Assembly: GCA_028290325.1 (NCBI GenBank)
Contig: JAQGJY010000339.1
Location: forward strand, 1 to 6,537
Length of the DNA stretch: 6,537 bases
Source of the DNA: Tardiphaga sp.
GTDB lineage: Bacteria > Pseudomonadota > Alphaproteobacteria > Rhizobiales > Xanthobacteraceae
Direction: 5' to 3'
In this document: one piece after another, positions 1 to 6,537 of the stretch
Layout of the letters: each line of letters opens with the position of its first letter
Numbering within the stretch: the first letter of the stretch is position 1
The notes under the pieces: model-generated
Database searches by the model: none
What the model was told of the DNA's origin: nothing
The model's input: the letters and a program-made list of their open reading frames with translations, nothing else
Program-made: the position numbers and the translations under genes

Positions 1-873
1 AAGATCCAGCCGGGCGACAAGATGGCCGGCCGTCACGGCAACAAGGGCGTGGTGTCGAAGATCGTTCCGATCGAAGACATGCCGTTCCTTGAAGACGGAA
101 CCCATGCGGACATCGTGCTCAACCCGCTCGGCGTGCCCTCGCGCATGAACGTCGGTCAGATTCTCGAGACGCATCTCGGCTGGGCTTGCGCCGGCATGGG
201 CAAGCGGATCGGGCAGACCATCGACGCCTACTACGCGAAGCAGGATCTGAAGCCGCTCAAGGACACGCTGAAGAAGATCTACGGCGACGACGAGGTCATC
301 AAGTCGCTGGACGACGCGGAGCTGCTCGAGCTGGCGCGCAACCTGAAGCCCGGCGTGCCAATCGCGACGCCGGTGTTCGACGGCGCCAAGGAAGCCGACA
401 TCGAAGAGATGCTGAAGATGGCGGGGCTCGACGCCTCCGGACAATCGACCGTCTATGACGGCCGCACCGGAGACGAGTTCGATCGCAAGGTGACGGTTGG
501 GTATATCTACATGCTCAAGCTGCACCATCTTGTGGACGACAAGATCCATGCCCGCTCGATCGGTCCTTACTCGCTCGTCACGCAGCAACCGCTGGGTGGC
601 AAGGCGCAGTTCGGCGGCCAGCGTTTCGGCGAGATGGAAGTGTGGGCGCTGGAAGCCTACGGCGCGGCCTACACCTTGCAGGAAATGCTCACCGTGAAGT
701 CCGACGACGTCGCCGGCCGTACCAAGGTCTACGAGGCGATCGTTCGTGGCGACGACACCTTCGAGGCCGGTATTCCGGAATCGTTCAACGTGCTCGTGAA
801 GGAAATGCGTTCGCTCGGCCTCAATGTCGATCTGCACAATTCCAAAGCGACGCCGTCCGAAGCGGCCGAGTAA
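1..873 (+). CDS. rpoB: DNA-directed RNA polymerase subunit beta, C-terminal part (5' end outside window)
   Basis: This is the C-terminal 290 residues of the RNA polymerase beta subunit, which with beta prime forms the catalytic cleft. The frame is open from base 1, so the gene starts upstream of the window; the ATG at 22 is an internal methionine. The fragment opens with the near-invariant motif GDKMAGRHGNKG (fragment residues 5-16). Its two lysines (7 and 15) match E. coli K1065 and K1073, which lie beside the initiating nucleotide. His183 (bases 547-549, in DDKIHARS) matches E. coli H1237. QPLGGKAQFGGQRFGEMEVW and the block AAYTLQEMLTVKSDD that follows it are the usual C-terminal clamp and switch-3 region that packs against beta prime. 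After the conserved MRSLGLNVDL the protein has a 14-residue polar tail, slightly longer than in E. coli. The stop is TAA at 871-873. There is no frameshift or lost key residue. Identity is certain from family knowledge. Confidence 0.99.
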   Translation, partial: KIQPGDKMAGRHGNKGVVSKIVPIEDMPFLEDGTHADIVLNPLGVPSRMNVGQILETHLGWACAGMGKRIGQTIDAYYAKQDLKPLKDTLKKIYGDDEVIKSLDDAELLELARNLKPGVPIATPVFDGAKEADIEEMLKMAGLDASGQSTVYDGRTGDEFDRKVTVGYIYMLKLHHLVDDKIHARSIGPYSLVTQQPLGGKAQFGGQRFGEMEVWALEAYGAAYTLQEMLTVKSDDVAGRTKVYEAIVRGDDTFEAGIPESFNVLVKEMRSLGLNVDLHNSKATPSEAAE

Positions 874-885
874 CACAACAGCGTC

Positions 886-908
886 AGGCCCGGCGTCACG
901 CCGGGCCT
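886..908 (+). other. Perfect GC-rich hairpin just after rpoB, no T-tract
   Basis: A perfect 10-bp inverted repeat, AGGCCCGGCG (886-895) and CGCCGGGCCT (899-908), surrounds a TCA loop, starting 12 bases after the rpoB stop. The bases after it (CCGCGCTGCACC) contain no T-tract, so it does not look like a standard intrinsic terminator, and rpoC downstream must be transcribed. It could be an mRNA stability or processing structure, a pause site, or a copy of a short palindromic repeat. The hairpin is seen directly; the role is inference. Confidence 0.75.
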
Positions 909-910
909 CC

Positions 911-939
911 GCGCTGCACCTGTTCGTCGAGGTGCGCGC
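911..939 (+). other. Second hairpin in the rpoB-rpoC spacer, one-base bulge
   Basis: Two bases after the first hairpin, GCGC (911-914), a bulged T at 915 and GCACCT (916-921) can pair with AGGTGC (930-935) and GCGC (936-939). This gives a 10-bp GC-rich stem with an 8-base loop (922-929). No T-tract follows. The pairing is visible in the sequence; whether it folds in the transcript, and what for, is unknown. Confidence 0.55.
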
Positions 940-965
940 GTCGATCCGATGCCATTCGAGTTTGC

Positions 966-983
966 TGCCGATGACGATCGGCA
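966..983 (+). other. Third hairpin in the rpoB-rpoC spacer, next to the rpoC ribosome binding site
   Basis: A perfect 7-bp inverted repeat, TGCCGAT (966-972) and ATCGGCA (977-983), with a GACG loop ends four bases before the rpoC Shine-Dalgarno sequence. If it forms in the mRNA it would sit immediately upstream of the ribosome binding site without covering it, so it could affect ribosome access. A 7-bp stem can also arise by chance in GC-rich DNA. Confidence 0.45.
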
Positions 984-987
984 CGCG

Positions 988-992
988 AGGAG
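988..992 (+). promoter_or_regulatory. Shine-Dalgarno sequence of rpoC
   Basis: AGGAG at 988-992 lies six bases before the ATG at 999. This strong match to the anti-Shine-Dalgarno sequence, together with the N-terminal match to the family, fixes the rpoC start. Confidence 0.9.
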
Positions 993-998
993 AAGACC

Positions 999-5198
<4,200 letters not shown>

Positions 5199-5218
5199 TT
5201 CGCGCGGCACACGACTTT

Positions 5219-5249
5219 AAAAAGGCCGGCTTCGCAGCCGGCCTTTTTT
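5219..5249 (+). terminator. Intrinsic terminator of the rpoBC operon
   Basis: GGCCGGCT (5224-5231) pairs perfectly with AGCCGGCC (5236-5243) around a TCGC loop and is followed by six T residues (5244-5249). Five A residues before the stem (5219-5223) can pair with the T-tract, extending the stem to 13 bp and making the element A-rich/T-rich symmetric, so it could also stop transcription arriving on the - strand. It begins 21 bases after the rpoC stop. This is the canonical form of a Rho-independent terminator. Confidence 0.95.
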
Positions 5250-5299
5250 GTTCATCTACCCTTCAAGGTAAAAAGCGCTTGTGTTATTCCGACTTAGAA

Positions 5300-5328
5300 C
5301 CGCGCGTCACTTTTGTGACGAGTCGCGG
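5300..5328. promoter_or_regulatory. Bulged inverted repeat upstream of the oxidoreductase gene, possible operator or leader hairpin
   Basis: The core is a perfect dyad, CGTCAC (5305-5310), TTTT (5311-5314), GTGACG (5315-5320). After a three-base bulge (AGT, 5321-5323) the pairing continues, CCGCG (5300-5304) with CGCGG (5324-5328), giving 11 paired bases in all. It ends 15 bases before the ATG at 5344. It could be a repressor operator as DNA or a 5' leader hairpin as RNA. The half-site GTCAC-N4-GTGAC does not match a regulator I can name, so no factor is proposed. No -10/-35 pair in 5250-5300 is convincing; TTCAAG (5262-5267) with TATTCC (5285-5290) is the best spaced but weak. Confidence 0.45.
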
Positions 5329-5343
5329 AACGGCGGAAATCAC

Positions 5344-6537
5344 ATGCTTGATCTTGCAATTGTCGGTGGCGGCCCAGGCGGGCTGATGAGCGCCTGGTAT
5401 CTGAAGAAGAAGCTCGGCGATCTCTGCCGCGTGACGATTTATGAGGCGTCCGATCGCGTCGGCGGCAAGATCGTCACACGCAAGTTCGATACCGCCAACG
5501 CGATGTACGAGGCTGGCGTCGCGGAAATCTACGATTATTCCATGACCGGGCCCGACCCGCTGCGTGAGCTGGTGCAGCATTTCGGTTTGCAAACCATCCC
5601 GATGGACGCCGAGCAGGTGATGCTCGACGGCGAATTGCTCAATGACGTGACGGGCATGCGTCGCAAATACGGCGCCAAGACCGCGAATGCGATCGAAGCC
5701 TTCCGGAAGCGCTGCGCGTCGATGGTGTCGCCGATCGAATATTACGAAGGCGTCGGCGCGCACGATAACGAAAATCCGTGGGCCTACATGACCTGCGAGG
5801 CGTTGCTCGACAAGGAAGTATCCGACCCGACCGCAAAGCGTTTCCTCAAGGTGATGGCGCGCTCCGATATCGCGACCGAGAGCCACAACACCAACGGCCT
5901 CAACGCGCTGAAAAATTTCGTCATGGATGTCGATGGTTACATCGGCCTCTATTCGATCCAGAACGGCAACGAGCAGTTGATCGAAGGCCTGCGCTCCGAG
6001 GTCAGTGCCGACATCCAGCTCAATCATCGCGTGCTCAAGGTCGGCAAGACCGACAAAGGCGGATATCGCCTCGATCTGGTGAACGGCAAGGGGCCGGAGA
6101 CGCGCGAGTTCGATCTGGTGCTGATGTGCCTGCCGCATTCGTGGCTGGCGACGATGCGCTGGGACGGCGAGCAGTTGCGCGCGGCGATGGTCAAGCACGT
6201 CGCGTATTTCGATCGGCCGGCACATTATCTGCGGGTCTCGATCCTGTTCGATACGCCGTTCTGGGGCGAGCAAATTCCCGGCGCGTGGTTCATGTCGGAA
6301 GCCTTTGGCGGCTGTTGCGTCTACAACGAGGGCGCGCGGCACGATGTCGGTACGCATGGCGTTCTGAACTGGCTGATCGCGGGCTCCGATGCGCTGGCCT
6401 TCGCCAATCTCAGCGATCAGGAGCTGATCGATGCCGCGCTGAAATCGCTGCCGGCGTCGTTCGGTGATGCCCGTCCGCACTTCAAGGAGGGAAAGATTCA
6501 TCGCTGGCTCTCCAGCGTGAACTGCATTCCCGGCGGG
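5344..6537 (+). CDS. FAD-dependent oxidoreductase, amine oxidase type, N-terminal part (3' end outside window)
   Basis: The frame is open from ATG 5344 to the window edge (398 residues, no stop). The N-terminus is a Rossmann FAD-binding fold: a short beta strand, GGGPGG at residues 8-13, then an acidic residue at the end of strand 2 in EASDRVGGK (34-42), the signature of the amine oxidase/phytoene desaturase/protoporphyrinogen oxidase superfamily. GNEQLIEGL (208-216) sits where these enzymes re-enter the FAD domain, followed by a strand (LNHRVLKV, 226-233) and FDLVLMCLP (256-264), a typical second FAD-contact strand. The C-terminal FAD motif expected near the end of the family lies beyond the window. 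No signal peptide or membrane segment is visible, so it is probably cytoplasmic. The likely reaction is flavin-dependent oxidation of an amine or C-C bond; the substrate is unknown. The start has only a weak ribosome site (GGCGGA, 5332-5337). An in-frame GTG at 5281 would add 21 residues but lies before the hairpin and before the GxGxxG strand, so ATG 5344 is preferred. The operon terminator separates it from rpoC, so it is probably transcribed independently. Confidence 0.92.
   Translation, partial: MLDLAIVGGGPGGLMSAWYLKKKLGDLCRVTIYEASDRVGGKIVTRKFDTANAMYEAGVAEIYDYSMTGPDPLRELVQHFGLQTIPMDAEQVMLDGELLNDVTGMRRKYGAKTANAIEAFRKRCASMVSPIEYYEGVGAHDNENPWAYMTCEALLDKEVSDPTAKRFLKVMARSDIATESHNTNGLNALKNFVMDVDGYIGLYSIQNGNEQLIEGLRSEVSADIQLNHRVLKVGKTDKGGYRLDLVNGKGPETREFDLVLMCLPHSWLATMRWDGEQLRAAMVKHVAYFDRPAHYLRVSILFDTPFWGEQIPGAWFMSEAFGGCCVYNEGARHDVGTHGVLNWLIAGSDALAFANLSDQELIDAALKSLPASFGDARPHFKEGKIHRWLSSVNCIPGG

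Noticed and set aside
22..24. ATG at 22 as the start of a separate 283-residue protein.
   Set aside because: It is the methionine inside GDKMAGRHGNKG of RpoB. The frame is open upstream to base 1 with conserved RpoB residues, so the gene simply begins outside the window.
5281..5283. GTG as an alternative upstream start of the oxidoreductase.
   Set aside because: It would add 21 residues that include the hairpin region and do not resemble the family N-terminus. These proteins normally begin a few residues before the GxGxxG strand, as ATG 5344 does.
5284..6501. A 405-codon open frame on the - strand opposite the oxidoreductase gene.
   Set aside because: The + strand frame carries an FAD-binding GGGPGG motif and the EASDRVGGK signature, whereas the - strand product shows no recognisable motif and an Arg/His/Asp-rich shadow composition. 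A + strand shadow at 5778-6467 is rejected on the same grounds.

Overview
The window is ordinary core-genome sequence from a moderately GC-rich proteobacterium, with one less-characterised gene at its right end. The style of the RpoB and RpoC proteins, the SI3-type insertion in the RpoC trigger loop and the codon use (G/C-ending codons preferred) point to an alphaproteobacterium. Within that class I would guess the Bradyrhizobium/Rhodopseudomonas/Afipia group, but that guess rests on memory of family sequences and not on a search.

Layout, all genes on the + strand: (1) positions 1-873 encode the last 290 residues of RpoB, the beta subunit of RNA polymerase, already open at the left edge. (2) A 125-bp spacer follows (874-998). 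It holds three consecutive perfect or near-perfect hairpins, none with a T-tract, and then a good Shine-Dalgarno sequence. (3) Positions 999-5198 encode complete RpoC (beta prime, 1399 residues) with every catalytic and zinc-binding residue I checked in place. (4) A textbook intrinsic terminator lies at 5219-5249. (5) A short leader (5250-5343) carries a bulged hairpin just before the next start codon. (6) Positions 5344-6537 encode the first 398 residues of an FAD-dependent oxidoreductase of the amine oxidase type, cut by the right edge of the window.

RpoB and RpoC together form the catalytic centre of RNA polymerase, and their order and spacing are those of the usual rpoBC operon. The terminator should insulate the operon from the oxidoreductase, which probably has its own promoter. 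The oxidoreductase's substrate cannot be told from sequence alone.

I found no mobile element, tRNA, rRNA, CRISPR array or phage-like gene, and no convincing sign of a new biological system. The points worth a second look are the hairpin cluster between rpoB and rpoC, the dyad in front of the oxidoreductase gene, and the unknown role of that gene. Very long open frames on the - strand opposite all three genes are best explained as by-products of codon bias.
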